64,000 bases of DNA from Phytophthora colocasiae (lineage: Eukaryota; Oomycota; Peronosporomycetes; Peronosporales; Peronosporaceae). Positions within the stretch are counted from its first letter, which is position 1. Each line of letters starts with the position of its first letter. Positions 30,927 through 42,710 of this stretch are shown here, in pieces. Location: assembly GCA_018806915.1 (NCBI GenBank), contig JAGKQI010000045.1:310001-374000 (forward strand). Reading direction: 5' to 3'. The notes under the pieces were generated by a model. That model was not told where the DNA came from. It did no database searches and saw nothing but the letters and a program-made list of their open reading frames with translations. The position numbers and the translations under genes are program-made.

Positions 30927-31652
30927 GTAACGTGTCTAGTCTAGCTCTGCACGCCGAGCTTTGGTCGCCCAGTGCTGATGGGTCCAAGCGTCCGTTGGCC
31001 GTCGGTAGAGGAACTTCCACTACCCCGCCGGTGTGTATCGTACTGACACACGACCTATTTGTATTTGTCTTTCCGTCTGTTTTAGGTAGGCTACGACTAG
31101 CTCTAAGCCTCGTCAATAGACTCACTACGTTCGTTCGTATCCGTTGTCGTCGTACAAGTACGAGTTGCTGTCGCCGACCACTTGGACTTGCACCTCGTGT
31201 ACCGTCCTACTCGTCGCAGCCGTCGATAGCGTGGAGACCGTTGTCTTCACTCGCACCTGTCCGTCGTTCGTCCGTCCAAGTACCAGCACTCGTCCACCGT
31301 TGTGTCCAAGTACCAGTCGTCCACCGTTCGTTCGTCCAAATGCCCGCACTCGTCCACCGTTGTGTCCTAGCGCTAGCCGTTCACCGTTCGTCCGTCTCGA
31401 GGTCGTCGTATGGGCTCACCCTGAGTCCTGGGGTTGCGGAACTGGGTTCGTGCTCGCTTGCCGTCCAGTTCGTAAGTGAGACTCCTGCTCGTCATTCCAG
31501 TCCAGGTCCAGCTCGTCGTGGCGGTCCTGTAGCACCATGCGTCCAATCCTCAGCGATCGTCGCTGGCTACACGTGCTACCGCGTGGCGGTATCTTCACCA
31601 CTTCAACCACCGTCTGCTCGACGTCCGTGCCGGAATGTTGGAGCCCATTACA
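30927..31652 (-). repeat. Gypsy LTR (5' LTR in element orientation)
   Basis: The LTR is followed inward (lower coordinates) by TGGTGGTCATAC on the element strand, the expected primer-binding site position. I could not match it to a tRNA with confidence. Confidence 0.93.
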
Positions 31653-31739
31653 CATGGATAAAGTAAAGCGTAGTGTACATATTTTCTAGCAACAGAAGAC
31701 TTTAAGAACATGTATGATACTTCAAAGTTCAAAGTGTAT

Positions 31740-32882
31740 TTAGTGGTTTGCTACGTCGAGAGCAACTCCGCCGCGAGTTCCTTTTCTTTTTTTCTTTTGC
31801 TTTCTTTTCTTTTTTTTGGGTGAAAACATGAGCGCGAAAATCTTTTGGATGTTTTCGTCGCTGCAGTAGCCTTCCTCATCGAGAACTAAACGCGCCTGTT
31901 CCTTGGTGAGGGTCTTGTGGATTCGTTCAGAATAATCGGGATATCCTTCGACCACATAGCTGTCAAATTCACTTGGGTTGCTTTCTTTGACGCGTTCGAT
32001 GAGTTCCTTTGTCGTAAAGACCTTGCCGGTCTTACCATCTTTGCGCCCAACTCTATCAAAGAGGAGGTTTCGGTACCACTCCATCGCCTTCCGGTAAACG
32101 AGATCGCGAGTCAGAGGCATCATGTCCTTAATGCTTCGGCCTTGTGTGTCGATCTTCTTCTGCAACTCCTCGATCTTCGAAGACAGTCTCCTGTCCGTCT
32201 TTGCTGCCTCTTCGGCGCTTTCAGATAGCTTCACATTCAGCCGGTCAATCTCGTCATTCTGGGCAGCAATTTTGACGCCTTGCTGGGTAAGTTTGACGCC
32301 CTGCTGGGTAAGTTTGACGTTCTGGGCGATAATTTGGTCAGTCAGCCCCTTGATCTCAAGCGAGTGATCTCGTCGCATACTCGTCATACTGGTGCCCAGG
32401 GCCGTGATTTGAGCCATCATCTCTGCCATGGTAGGCTCCTTCGCCACCTCTGAGGAGGAAGACATGTTGCTGGTCATCGGTACAGAGGGGTCTGGCGGAA
32501 TCGGCTCTGTCGTCGATAGTCCCTCGACGGGTTGCAATGATGTGATCGATACTTCCTCAATCACTGCAACAGGCGTGATTGGTAACGCGTCAATCGGTTG
32601 CAATCGCTTGAGGATGGCAAACAGCGGTTGTGTGGGGCCAGCAAGCTGCTCCCACTTCTCCAATCGAGTGGAATCGGTCACTTGCGAGTCGAGGACCACG
32701 CTGGACCAATCGAGATTAGCTCCTGGAAGGCCGGTTTCGACTGAAAATTGGTATTCAACCGTTTGTCGAAAGTTCCTGGACTCCAGTAGAGTCTTGATGT
32801 AAGGGTTGCCGTCGATGGGCACGAATGTCGTGTGAAAGATGATAGCGACACGACAGAGTTTTCTTCGATTGGAGCGTGGCAT
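31740..32882 (-). CDS. Coiled-coil protein, copy 6 (380 aa, A8 tail)
   Basis: This copy is open throughout. Its N-terminal domain has the variant FRQTVEYQFSVETGLPG, shared with copies 8-11. The coil is of the GTSMTSMRRDHSLEIKG, VKLTQQG type and the tail is the GVALDVANH form. It starts right after the gypsy target duplication and shares downstream sequence changes with copy 1, which also follows a gypsy LTR. Confidence 0.75.
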   Translation of the reverse strand: MPRSNRRKLCRVAIIFHTTFVPIDGNPYIKTLLESRNFRQTVEYQFSVETGLPGANLDWSSVVLDSQVTDSTRLEKWEQLAGPTQPLFAILKRLQPIDALPITPVAVIEEVSITSLQPVEGLSTTEPIPPDPSVPMTSNMSSSSEVAKEPTMAEMMAQITALGTSMTSMRRDHSLEIKGLTDQIIAQNVKLTQQGVKLTQQGVKIAAQNDEIDRLNVKLSESAEEAAKTDRRLSSKIEELQKKIDTQGRSIKDMMPLTRDLVYRKAMEWYRNLLFDRVGRKDGKTGKVFTTKELIERVKESNPSEFDSYVVEGYPDYSERIHKTLTKEQARLVLDEEGYCSDENIQKIFALMFSPKKKKRKQKKKRKGTRGGVALDVANH

Positions 32883-33309
32883 GCCTTCAGAATTTCTTGG
32901 GGAGTACTTTGTCAGGACGAGGAAAGTTGCGAAATGATCATCTGCGATGGTTGTTTTCCGGTGTAGCCTCTAAGCATCAATGCGCCTCCTTTGCGTAGCC
33001 GATTGATGGCTCGGAGGAGAGACTTGTGACTTGTGAGTAGTCTCTGCATGGAAATTGTGTGTTGGTAAATGTTGATACATCTACCTGTACATGAAATACC
33101 AAGACATTGAGTGAATCATTCGAAACAATTGACAGCTTATGATGCGTTTATCCTTCGTAAGTAGCGAGAGAAGACCAAAAAATACAGTCTCAAAGGCCCA
33201 GAAGAGGTTCTTCTTCTTCAACTATGGTGTTTCTTGACGAAAGAGTATGCATGGCCTTTTTTAACCAATCATAGTGGCATCTTGGGCATTTTTAGGCATT
33301 TTAGCAATA

Positions 33310-34397
33310 ATGAGCGACGTAGCGCAGATCCTGGGGCTTGCGGGGCCCAAGGCTGGCGCTAACGGGGCGTCCACGAGTGATCTGGACCAGCTCAAGCCTT
33401 CTGGTACACCATTGGGACGTGGCAAACAGACCAGCAGCTCCTCCAAGCAGAAGAAGCTCACAGGAATGCAACGCGAAGTGCTGGAACTGCTAGAGAGCAA
33501 CCATCGCGCCAGCCACGCGCTGTATCAAGGATTCGGCAAGACGAGTTTGAAACAGAAGTGGCAGGAACGCAAGAAGTCTCCAGCTGTCAAGTGGGTCCGT
33601 ACCGGAAGGACTTCCAGGAGACTCAAGGTGGCCAGATTGGTATCACTTTGAGTGCAGAGTGGAAGGAGCCTGGACCTACCGACGACCCGGAGCAGAAGAA
33701 GAAGAGCATTGCTGCTTTGGAACGTGCGATGGCGTGGAGTTTCGGGTGGTTTGCAGAGCCATTGTACAATGGTGACTGACTACCCGCAGGTCATGAAGGA
33801 TCGCTGTGGTGACAGACTGCCGAAGTTCACGGAGGAGGAGAAGAAGTTGGTGAAGGGAAGGTCCGACTTCTTTGGCCTTAATAACTACACCTCGTGCTAC
33901 GTCAAACCATCACCTGAATTCGAGGCTGGAACACCTCCTCCGAACGACAACACTGGCGGGTTGGAGGCTGATGAAGGGGTCACTGCATACCAAGACCCGT
34001 CCTGGGTACAGACCGGAGCTCCTTGGAACTACGTCACGCCATGGGGACTGAAGAAGTTGTGTGTGTACATCCACGAGAAATACCACCCGAAGAACGGCAT
34101 CTACATCACTGAGAACGGCTCTGCGTGGCCGGATGTGACCAAGGAAGAGGCTCAGCAGGATACTCAACGCAAGAATGTTACCGCCAGTACATCGCCAACG
34201 TCCATGAGGCCATTACTGAAGGTGCAGACGTTCGTGGATACTTTGCTTGGAGCTTCTTTGACAACTACGAGTGGTCGATGTGCTATGGCATTCGGTTCGG
34301 GGTGGTCTGGGTGGACTACAAGACTCAAGAGCGCGTGCTGAAGAAGTCGTCCTACTGGTACAAGCAGGCAATTGCCGACAACGGATTCACTATCTAG
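33310..34397 (+). pseudogene. DMAP1 exon 1 / GH1 chimera, unit 6
   Basis: An open 113-residue DMAP1-derived frame (33310-33651) has an AATAATGAG start context, one base longer than elsewhere. In the GH1 part the nucleophile YITENG and DNYEW are both readable, and the natural C terminus YWYKQAIADNGFTI ends with TAG at 34395-34397. It still carries the GACT insertion and lacks the N-terminal half. Confidence 0.85.
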
Positions 34398-34746
34398 GTG
34401 CAGTGACTTTTGCATGCTGCGGTCTTTGAGACCTGACATTGAGACCTGACAAGCTATATGTACTACATGTATGAACTATTCACGAAGGAGTATGAATACA
34501 AACGTGTTTCCAACAATGATAAGCGTGCATTTGTTCTCCATTGATCTGAGCGCTAACAACAGAAGACTTTTAGAAAAAAAAATCACCTCGATGATCATTT
34601 CGCAACTGTCCTTGTCCTGACAAAGTACTCCCCAAGAAATTCTGAAGGCATGCCACCATGTCAGCGCTCCAATCGAAGAAAACTCCATACGTCCTCAAGC
34701 AATCCCCAGTTACCATCGCTCGTGGCCACCTATGAAGTTCATGTAG
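34398..34746. other. Spacer with inverted coiled-coil gene head (second copy)
   Basis: No gene is seen. Bases 34590-34685 repeat the plus-strand promoter and first-codon remnant described at 16423-16518. Confidence 0.65.
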
Positions 34747-35688
34747 TTAGTGGAGTTCCTTTTCTTTTTTCTTTTGCTTTTTTTGGGGTGGAAACATGAG
34801 CGCGAAAATCTTTTGGATGTTTTCGTCGTCGCAGTAGCCTTCCGCATTGAGAACTAAATTCGCCTGTTCCTTGGTGAGGGTCTTGTGAATTCGGTCGGGA
34901 TAATTAGGATATCCTTTGATCGCATAGCTGTCAAATTCACTTGGGTTGCTTTTTTTGACGCGTTCGATGAGTTCCTTCGTCGTAAAGACCTTGCCGGTCT
35001 TACCATCTTTGCGCCCAACTCTATCAAAGAGGAGGTTTCGGTACCACTCCATCGCCTTCCGGTAAACGAGATCGCGAGTCAGAGGCATCATGTCCTTAAT
35101 GCTTCGGCCTTGTGTGTCGATGGTATCCTGCAACTCCTCGATCTCCGAAGACAGTCTCCTGTCCGTCTTTGCTGCATCCTCGAGTTTCATATCCAAGACG
35201 TCGATCTGGTTGTTCTGGGCGGAGATGGTGTCGCGCAGGGCAACAATTCTGACATCCTGGGCCTTGATCTCAAGCGAGTGATCTCGTTCCATCGTGGTGA
35301 TTTTGTCAGTCAGCCCCTTGATCTCAAGCGAGTGATCTCGTCGCATACTCGCAAGCTCAAGTGAGTGATCGCGTTGCAAATTCGTCAGGGCCGTGATTTG
35401 AGCCATCATCTCTGCCATGGTAGGCTCCTTCGCCACCTCTGAGGAGGAAGACATGTTGCTGGTCATCGGTACAGAAGGGTCTGGCGGAATCGGCTCTGTC
35501 GTCGATAGTCCCTCGACGGGTTGCAATGATGTGATCGATACTTCCTCAATCACTTCAACAGGCGTGGTTGGTAACGCGTCAATCGGTTGCAATCGCTCTT
35601 TGGTGGCCAGGAGTGTCGAGGGAAAAATGGAAACTGGGGCTTGCTCGAGGGCGACACGAGAGAGTTTTCTTGGATTGGAGTGTGGCAT
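34747..35688 (-). CDS. Coiled-coil protein, copy 7, short N-terminal variant (313 aa)
   Basis: It has the same short head as copy 3 (MPHSNPRKLSRVAL) but a type 2 C-terminal domain and tail (KEKELH), and a coil built of RRDHSLELASM, DKITTMERDHSLEIK and QDVRIVALRDTISAQ modules. It therefore combines segments found separately in copies 3, 4 and 5. It is the shortest open copy. Confidence 0.72.
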   Translation of the reverse strand: MPHSNPRKLSRVALEQAPVSIFPSTLLATKERLQPIDALPTTPVEVIEEVSITSLQPVEGLSTTEPIPPDPSVPMTSNMSSSSEVAKEPTMAEMMAQITALTNLQRDHSLELASMRRDHSLEIKGLTDKITTMERDHSLEIKAQDVRIVALRDTISAQNNQIDVLDMKLEDAAKTDRRLSSEIEELQDTIDTQGRSIKDMMPLTRDLVYRKAMEWYRNLLFDRVGRKDGKTGKVFTTKELIERVKKSNPSEFDSYAIKGYPNYPDRIHKTLTKEQANLVLNAEGYCDDENIQKIFALMFPPQKKQKKKEKELH

Positions 35689-36066
35689 TCCTTCAGAATT
35701 TCTTGTGGGGTACTTTGTCAGGACGAGGAAAGTTGCGAAATGATCATCTGCGATGGTTGTTTTCCGGTGTAGCCTCTAAGCATCAATGGGCCTCCTTTGC
35801 GTAGAGCCGATTGATGGCTCGGAGGAGAGACTTGTGACTTGTGAGTAGTCTCTGCATGGAAATTATGTGCTGGTAAATGTTGATACATCTACATGTACAT
35901 GAAATACCAAGACATTGAGTGAATCATTCGAAACAATTGACACAAAGGCCCAGAAGAGGTTCTTCTTCTTCAACTATGGTGCTTTCATGACGAAAGAGTA
36001 TGCAAGGCCTTTTTTAACCAATCATAGTGGGCATCTTGGGCATTTTTTTGCCATTTTAGCAATATG

Positions 36067-36334
36067 TAGCCGAGTGCACGGCGGAGGATACCAAGAAGCT
36101 CCTTCGTAACTAAAGCAAGAACGAAGACACTTGTTCTCCACGTTGCAGGTTTGGGATTGAGGTGGGAAAACCTCGAACGGTGACAAACCCCCTCTCAGTT
36201 ATACTATCCTATACTAACTGCAGTATGTGCTGCACACTCTCAGTCTGGGACTGAGGCTGTTGCACTTCAACAGACAGTTGCTAATCTACAACTGCAGTAT
36301 ATGACGGAGCACGACAGACCACTAGAATCGAACA
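36067..36334 (-). repeat. Copia LTR, copy B, left
   Basis: The LTR is 268 bases. It lacks GAGCGC near 36090 relative to the right LTR and is followed by the polypurine tract. Confidence 0.9.
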
Positions 36335-36377
36335 CTCCCACTTCGGGATCCGTCGGCTGACTCCTGCTGACTCGACC

Positions 36378-39300
36378 TTAAGCGTCCTTGGTACTGCACT
36401 CAATTTTCGGCATTGGCACTACATTTAAGCGCTCACGCAATTTCGTGAACTGCGTCGATCCAAGAGGCTTAGTAAAAATATCCGCCAGCATATCCTTAGT
36501 CGGACAGTAAACAATATCGAAATCTCCACGTTCGTAAAGATCCTTAATCCGGTGAAACTTAAGATCCACACCTTTGACCTTATAGTTCCCCTTCGTAGAC
36601 TCAATCACCTTTATTGCGGACTGGTTGTCTTGGTACAGCACAGTCTGGTGACGACGTCGAAGCTTCAGCTCTTCACACAAGTTATGTGTCCAGACGATCA
36701 TCACCGAGCACTCAGCAGCGGCAACAAATTCCGAACTACATGTGTCGTCATAGGTGATCGACTGTTTGTGGCTCTTGTAGGCGTACGTACATCCATTCAT
36801 CTGTAGTACATATCCAGTAATTGACTGACGATCATCCTTCTCTCCACCAAGATCAGCATCAGCATAGGCAGTGAAATGCAGATCCGGGCTAGAAGGTTTC
36901 TCCCACAACAAACCATAGTCACGAGTACCTTGCAGATAACGCAGCACCCTCTTCGCCATCACGTAATGCTCACGGGTGTACTTGCTCATATATTTGCTCA
37001 GCATACGAACAGCATTTGCTATCTCGGGCCTTGTGCCTTGCACTAAATATTGCAAACATCCTACAAGCTCCCGATACGGAACGTTCGGATCATTCACTCC
37101 AGCTTGGCCTTCTTCCACCGGTTCAGGCTGGTTTCCAAGTGTCTGAGGAGTCGAAACAGGTCTGCAGTTCTCCATACCAAACCGCTTCAAAACTTCGTCA
37201 ATGTATCCCCGTTGAGACATCCACAGCACTTGTCCTGGCACGTAATCGATTTCCATGTGCAACAGGTTCTTAACAGGTCCTAGGTCCTTCAAGTTAAACT
37301 TAGCTCGAAGTTCACTTATCACTAGCTCAATATTTTCATCCGTTCCTGCGATAACCAAATCATCCACGTACACCGTGACGAATATTGGACTACCTCCCAC
37401 TGAACGAGTGTAAACACCACCATCCATCTTACATCGCTTAAAGCCACACGCTCTTAGATGCTTGTCTAGTGTCTGGTACCAAATCATCGGTGCTTGCTTT
37501 AATCCATAGAGACTCCTTAGCAGCTTGCATACTCTGCCAGAACCATCATCAAAATACTCTGGAACCTCCATATAGATCTCAGCATCATCAATTGGTCCAT
37601 TTAGAAATGCCGTGACAAAGTCCACGTGCTTGCAGGAAAGGTTCAAATGCAAAGCCAGCAGCAACACGAACTTCACTGCTTCCTGCGCCACTACCGGAGA
37701 GTATGTTTCCCAGTAATCTACTCCGTAGCGTTGCTGACACCCTTTGATGGTGATCCGTGCTCGATGTCTGACAACATTTCCATGAGCATCTCGCTTCCGA
37801 ACGAAAACCCACTTGCTTGTCAACACCTTCTTATTCTTCGGTCTATCCACTAGTTCCCATGTACAGTTGCGCATAAGGTCACTGTATTCCTTCTCCAACG
37901 CTTCCTTCCACTTATCAGCATCGGGTGCATTGAGTGTTTCTTCCACAGTCTGCGGTTCCATTACTGCGTTCACCGATTCAATGACGAGACTGGCTGGAAG
38001 TTCCACCTCAAAGTCCTTGTACCGCGGGTTCGGCCATCGAACACGTCTCGACCGTCTAAATGATTCGGTTGTGTCCTTCATTTCCTCTTCATCTGCATCG
38101 CTCCCACTGTCGCTCAGTCTCTCCTCGACTTCGCTCATCAAGATAGCGGGTTCAGATGAGGTCATTCCATCCTCGAGAGCATCAAAATTATCTGCACCAT
38201 CATCAGCAACAATCGCATCGTCACTATGATCCTCGCCTTCTACTACTGCCACTTCCCCCACCGAAGGTGAGATTTCCTGTGACATCGGATGCCGCAAGCC
38301 ATCATCTGAATTGCTGTTAGACAATTCCACTAGGCCTCGCTTGCCTCCACGAAAGTCAACTTCAGCCTCCGAACCCAGCAGAATGTTAGTTCCACATAGC
38401 TCAGGCTGAATTCCTGCCGCAACAGGAAAAGAATCCTCAGTCTCACTCAACGGTCCTCCACAAGATCCACTTGCACCAACCGGAGGAGATACTTCAGTGT
38501 CATAGCAGCTACGCGAGTCACCGTCGCAACGGCGGCGTTTTCGATTCTCATCAAGAGTTTCTGTCACAGACGCCAACACAGGCAATCTGACATACGGCAC
38601 GATTCTGGGTAAAGTGTTGTGACCTCTACCATACCGATTGCTAAGTAATCGCTCCACATAAGCTCGATCCACCGTCCATCCTTCCTGAAACTCGACAGAT
38701 CTCACTTCCTGCACATTCCCAGTAAGCAAGTTCAGCACTCGATAGCTTTCTGAATGTTTAGCATATCCCAGAAACAACCCAGGTTTGCCAGTGTCCTCCA
38801 ACTTCGAAGTCCTAAGTACCTTCGGCGTGAACACGAATACCAAACATCCCCACGTCTTCAAATTCGATACGTCAGGCCGCTCTCCAAAGCGTCTAAAGTA
38901 TGGCGTGTCACCCTTCAGAGCTGATGTTGCGCTCACATTTCCCACTTCAACTGCGAATTCAAAGGCCTCACCCCACAAGCTAATGGGCATGTCAGCCGTC
39001 TTCAATAGACAGCGCGCACGAGCCATTACAATCCCATTCATTTTCTCCACAAGGCCATTCTCTTCTGGACTGTATCCGTTAGTCCATGTGTACTCAATTC
39101 CACTAGCTCGGAGAAAAGAACGCATCTTTTTATTCAGCAGTTCCCGTCCTTGATCGGAGTTAAAAACTTCGACCTTGAATCCTTGCGCTAGAAGCCATTT
39201 AATGTGATCCATCACTACATCCGTGGCTTCGTGCTTCTCCTTCAACTGAAAACCCCACAGATAGCGACTAGCTTCATCCTGCACAAGTTGGAAATGCTTG

Positions 39301-40856
39301 TAACCATCGTATGTAGTAATATCCACATAGCACATATCCGACATCAACTTTTGGTACGGCTTCGTTGCTCGGCGAGTGTTCGTCCTCTTGTAAGACATAC
39401 GAGTCAACTTCGCCAACTTGCAACTCCAGCACGGCATGTCAACATCATCACGTAACTTCTCAGTCATTCCCGTCACTACTTGCTCCTTAGCCATGTGCTT
39501 TATGGTCGGGGTGTTCAAATGTGCAAACCGCAAATGCCAACGCACGAGAGAATCACCTTCATCTCGAGTTTTGTGTTGATGCACTGCTGGAATTCGATAA
39601 ACTGGAACAACCTTCGCCTTCAAGCGATATCGGCCACGACACTTCGTCAACAAGATCTGCGAATGATCCTTAGTCAACCATGCGACTCGTTGCGAATCAC
39701 GCCTGCCGAATTTCACTGTCCATCCATCCTTTTCCAGTAAACCCAAACTCAACAAATTATCTGGTGCATTCGGTTTGAACAGAACATTTCTAAACTGCAG
39801 TGACAGCTCCTGATGTGGCTGCTTACTATTCACCACACGGAGATGAACGCTACCAGTTTGCTCATCGTCACTGACTTTACCATCATAAGCCTGAAAGACA
39901 TGCTCCTCATCTTTCTTGAGACTGGACAAGAGATCTTGCTGGTTGCAGACGTGAACATCACTACACGAATCCAAAGCCCACTCAATCATATCACCAGCAT
40001 TGTTCTTCACGGATTCAATTACTAGAGTATCACGTGAAAGACAACCGACAGCATCGACCTTCCTTCTTTTCGAGTCATCATTTTTGCCAGATTTGCACTC
40101 CCACCGCTTCCGTTCCGATGAAGCAAAGTGAACTCTCGGTCCAACACCGGCGGCTCGATCATCAGAAGAGTCATCATCATCTTCATCCTTGTCCTCCTTT
40201 CGTTTCTTGTTCGGGCAATTGGGACGAATATGACCAATTTCTCCACATTCGAAACAAGTACGAGTCTCTTTTCTTCCGCTTTTACTATTGCCATCTTTTT
40301 GGTCCTTTGATTTATTCTTACCACGGCCACCTCTCTTGCGCTTGCCTTGCTTCTGGCCCTTGCCGCACGCAGCGACACCAGCAGCTTTCTTCTCTTCAGC
40401 ACCCATCTTTTCATCAAGGGCTGACTCAGCACGCAAAGCATTCATCACTTGAGCTGCAGTAGGTACAGGTCTGTTGTCAGTAGATCCACGAACCACGTAG
40501 TGTGTAGAAAATTGCCGAACAACATCACGATGTGTGCGTGAAACGTGACCAAGCAGTGTTTCTGCAAAGTCTTCATCATCAATCTTCTTCCCATAGTGCA
40601 ACATATTCCGACGCATCTTCTCCATTTCACGCAACCAAGTCTCCATAGGTTTATCCGGCGTGTAAGTGTTCGAGTAGAACTCAGCGCGTACAAAAATGTA
40701 ATTCGCGTACTCACGCTTCGTTTGTCGATCCACAAACCGGTTCCACATCGCTTCGGCAGTCGTCTCCTGACAAATCATCTCTGCATCTTGAGCCGATACA
40801 CCCGAAAGAATCGCTTCCCGAGCTGCATTGTCCTTGGCATCAAAATTCAGCCTTGG
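36378..40856 (-). CDS. Copia gag-pol polyprotein, copy B, headless (1466 aa from first Met)
   Basis: The first Met is at 40778; the frame is open back to the piggyBac border at 40856. Domains with rough residues from that Met are: gag remainder 1-165; zinc knuckle CFECGEIGHIRPNC 175-188; protease DSCSD at 270; integrase zinc region (HLRFAHLN, CWSCKLAK) and core with YVDITTYDGY, FNSDQGREL and EENGLVEKMN at about 430-600; RT with WVFVRKRDAHGNVVRHRAR and YVDDLVIAG at about 950-1190; RNase H with YADADLGG and QDNQSAIKVIE at about 1300-1430. It lacks only the gag head, which lies beyond the inserted transposon. Confidence 0.93.
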   Translation of the reverse strand, partial: PRLNFDAKDNAAREAILSGVSAQDAEMICQETTAEAMWNRFVDRQTKREYANYIFVRAEFYSNTYTPDKPMETWLREMEKMRRNMLHYGKKIDDEDFAETLLGHVSRTHRDVVRQFSTHYVVRGSTDNRPVPTAAQVMNALRAESALDEKMGAEEKKAAGVAACGKGQKQGKRKRGGRGKNKSKDQKDGNSKSGRKETRTCFECGEIGHIRPNCPNKKRKEDKDEDDDDSSDDRAAGVGPRVHFASSERKRWECKSGKNDDSKRRKVDAVGCLSRDTLVIESVKNNAGDMIEWALDSCSDVHVCNQQDLLSSLKKDEEHVFQAYDGKVSDDEQTGSVHLRVVNSKQPHQELSLQFRNVLFKPNAPDNLLSLGLLEKDGWTVKFGRRDSQRVAWLTKDHSQILLTKCRGRYRLKAKVVPVYRIPAVHQHKTRDEGDSLVRWHLRFAHLNTPTIKHMAKEQVVTGMTEKLRDDVDMPCWSCKLAKLTRMSYKRTNTRRATKPYQKLMSDMCYVDITTYDGYKHFQLVQDEASRYLWGFQLKEKHEATDVVMDHIKWLLAQGFKVEVFNSDQGRELLNKKMRSFLRASGIEYTWTNGYSPEENGLVEKMNGIVMARARCLLKTADMPISLWGEAFEFAVEVGNVSATSALKGDTPYFRRFGERPDVSNLKTWGCLVFVFTPKVLRTSKLEDTGKPGLFLGYAKHSESYRVLNLLTGNVQEVRSVEFQEGWTVDRAYVERLLSNRYGRGHNTLPRIVPYVRLPVLASVTETLDENRKRRRCDGDSRSCYDTEVSPPVGASGSCGGPLSETEDSFPVAAGIQPELCGTNILLGSEAEVDFRGGKRGLVELSNSNSDDGLRHPMSQEISPSVGEVAVVEGEDHSDDAIVADDGADNFDALEDGMTSSEPAILMSEVEERLSDSGSDADEEEMKDTTESFRRSRRVRWPNPRYKDFEVELPASLVIESVNAVMEPQTVEETLNAPDADKWKEALEKEYSDLMRNCTWELVDRPKNKKVLTSKWVFVRKRDAHGNVVRHRARITIKGCQQRYGVDYWETYSPVVAQEAVKFVLLLALHLNLSCKHVDFVTAFLNGPIDDAEIYMEVPEYFDDGSGRVCKLLRSLYGLKQAPMIWYQTLDKHLRACGFKRCKMDGGVYTRSVGGSPIFVTVYVDDLVIAGTDENIELVISELRAKFNLKDLGPVKNLLHMEIDYVPGQVLWMSQRGYIDEVLKRFGMENCRPVSTPQTLGNQPEPVEEGQAGVNDPNVPYRELVGCLQYLVQGTRPEIANAVRMLSKYMSKYTREHYVMAKRVLRYLQGTRDYGLLWEKPSSPDLHFTAYADADLGGEKDDRQSITGYVLQMNGCTYAYKSHKQSITYDDTCSSEFVAAAECSVMIVWTHNLCEELKLRRRHQTVLYQDNQSAIKVIESTKGNYKVKGVDLKFHRIKDLYERGDFDIVYCPTKDMLADIFTKPLGSTQFTKLRERLNVVPMPKIECSTKDA

Positions 40857-42710
40857 TATCTCTTCGTGCCCGGATGGTTTAAATTTAAACCATTTGACAT
40901 TTTCTCAGAAACCAGGTGGCTTCCGAGGAATCTAAAAGCACCAATGAAATGCTGAGATTACGGCGCGCCAAACAAAAAAAAGAGCGCTAAAAAAAGCTCA
41001 GTAGGTGGTTCAACAGGCAAGGAAGTTGGCGCTGACACACTGAAAAAGGCCACGTTAGTCAGCGGGTACAAGAAAGGGCAGGGATGGTTGACGACGCCGC
41101 AGCTCCAGCAGCATACACGCCACTTGTGCACGAGTACTCTCGCCATGACAGCTTCTGCGTCGCCAATAGCACAACCTCCGCCAGCGACATCTCACCGCTA
41201 GATGTGTTCTCTCAGTTTCTGACCCTCGCAATGCTCGAAACGATCGTTGTGAACACAAACGCGTATGCGAGAGCAAAACAAGCCAAAAGTTGGAAAACTA
41301 TCACTTTAGATGAACTACGAACGTGGATTGGAATCGTTATTTACATGGGAATTCACAGAGTGTCGCGTCCTCGTGAGTGCTGGTCTCTAGATCCATCGCT
41401 CCCTAAGTTTCCTTTCACATCTTACATGTCCAGAGATCGCTTTGAGCAAATTCGCTGGTTTCTTCACATTTCTGCTGTGGACACCACGTCTTCTGCGTGG
41501 TATGCAAAAGTGGAGCCACTCGTGTCTGATTTAAAACTCGCATTCGAGACTTTATTTGTTCCTGATAGCAACGTTAGTGTGGACGAAATGATGATTCGCT
41601 TCTCTGGTAGGTCGTCACATACCGTGAGAATGAAACATAAACCTGTATAAAGTAATGGCACTGTGTTCTAAGGGCTACTGCTACACATTTGAGCTGGTTT
41701 CCCGTGTTGTGACCGCTTCCGTTCCTAAAGTACGCGATTTGAGTGCTACGGGCTGCATTGTCGCTCATTTGTGCAGTAAATTACCGAGAAAAAGCAATTC
41801 AACGTGTTTATGGATAATTATTTCAGCTCTATTCCTTTGTTTGAACATTTACGGAGTGCTGGGATCGGTGCATGTGGCACAGCGCAATCGAATTCTGCAA
41901 GATATCCGAAAGAAATGCGATTTCGGAACGACAAAACGAAAAAACATGACTGGAACACAATTAAATCTATGGCTGTTGGAAATGTTCTTGTTATTTTTTG
42001 GATGGACAATGGTCCAGTCCAACTCTTGTCAACAATTCATGACGTTGTGGGTAGCGAGTGGCTTATCGAGCGTGAGAGAAAGCGTCCTAAATTACTTCTA
42101 CAAATGGTGCTAGTGTGCGGAAACAATTTGGGGATTCTGTAAGAAAAACTTTTGCAATTCCACGTTGTGTTGACGATTACAATCACTTCATGAACGGTGT
42201 GGATGTGGCTGATCAGTACCGAGCGTATTACAAAACTCAACTTATTGCTTATCGTACTTGGATGCCTATTTTCTTTTGGCTGTTGGATACTACGATCATT
42301 AACACATTTATCTATTACCAACATGCCTGTGCTAGAATTAAAAAAACAGCACTGTGTTATCGCGCCTTTAGACAAAAATTGGCGTGGCAGCTAATTTCTA
42401 AGTCGCCAAAGACGTCTGAGGACCCTGTGCAGCGTATGCATTTGCCTATCTTTCGCCAACAACGTGTACAGTGTGCACTCTGTATTAAGAGCGGTGAACG
42501 GCGTCAGACTGCCGTGGTTTGTACCGCTTGCAGTACAGCGTTGTGCTTGTCGTCACACCGGAATTGCTTCGCCGAGTTTCACACGCGATTTGAACCAGGT
42601 CATCCCTCCTAGTGCTGTCGATTCTATACCCAGCTGCATAAAGTAGACAAATTTAATATAAGATTTTGTATGCCAATAATATGTACTATCCTACCGGGCA
42701 CGAAGAGATA
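40857..42710 (+). mobile_element. piggyBac-type DNA transposon in copia copy B
   Basis: The 17-base inverted repeats are at 40857-40873 and 42694-42710, and the palindrome at 40874-40893. It has the same insertion point as copy A. Confidence 0.85.
41084..42612 (+). pseudogene. piggyBac-like transposase, three frameshifts
   Basis: It shares the frameshift at about 41646 with copy A and has two more one-base losses: in the A run at about 41790 (GAGAAAAAGC) and at about 42090 (CCTAAATT, where copy A has CCTAGAATT). The MDNYFSS and GVDVADQY motifs survive in separate frames. Decay continued after the block duplication. Confidence 0.88.

Larger units (their letters stand above)
22177..31652 (-). 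mobile_element. Ty3/gypsy LTR retrotransposon, complete but frameshifted
   Basis: LTRs of 727 and 726 bases (22177-22903 and 30927-31652) differ by two one-base indels that I can see, so the insertion is recent. The target duplication is CATG (22173-22176 and 31653-31656). Coding is on the minus strand: gag, zinc knuckle, protease, RT, RNase H, a long low-complexity linker, then integrase with H2C2 finger and DDE core. RT before integrase defines Ty3/gypsy. A stop inside gag and several frame changes indicate a defective copy or sequence errors. A GA-rich tract lies just before the 3' LTR. Confidence 0.93.
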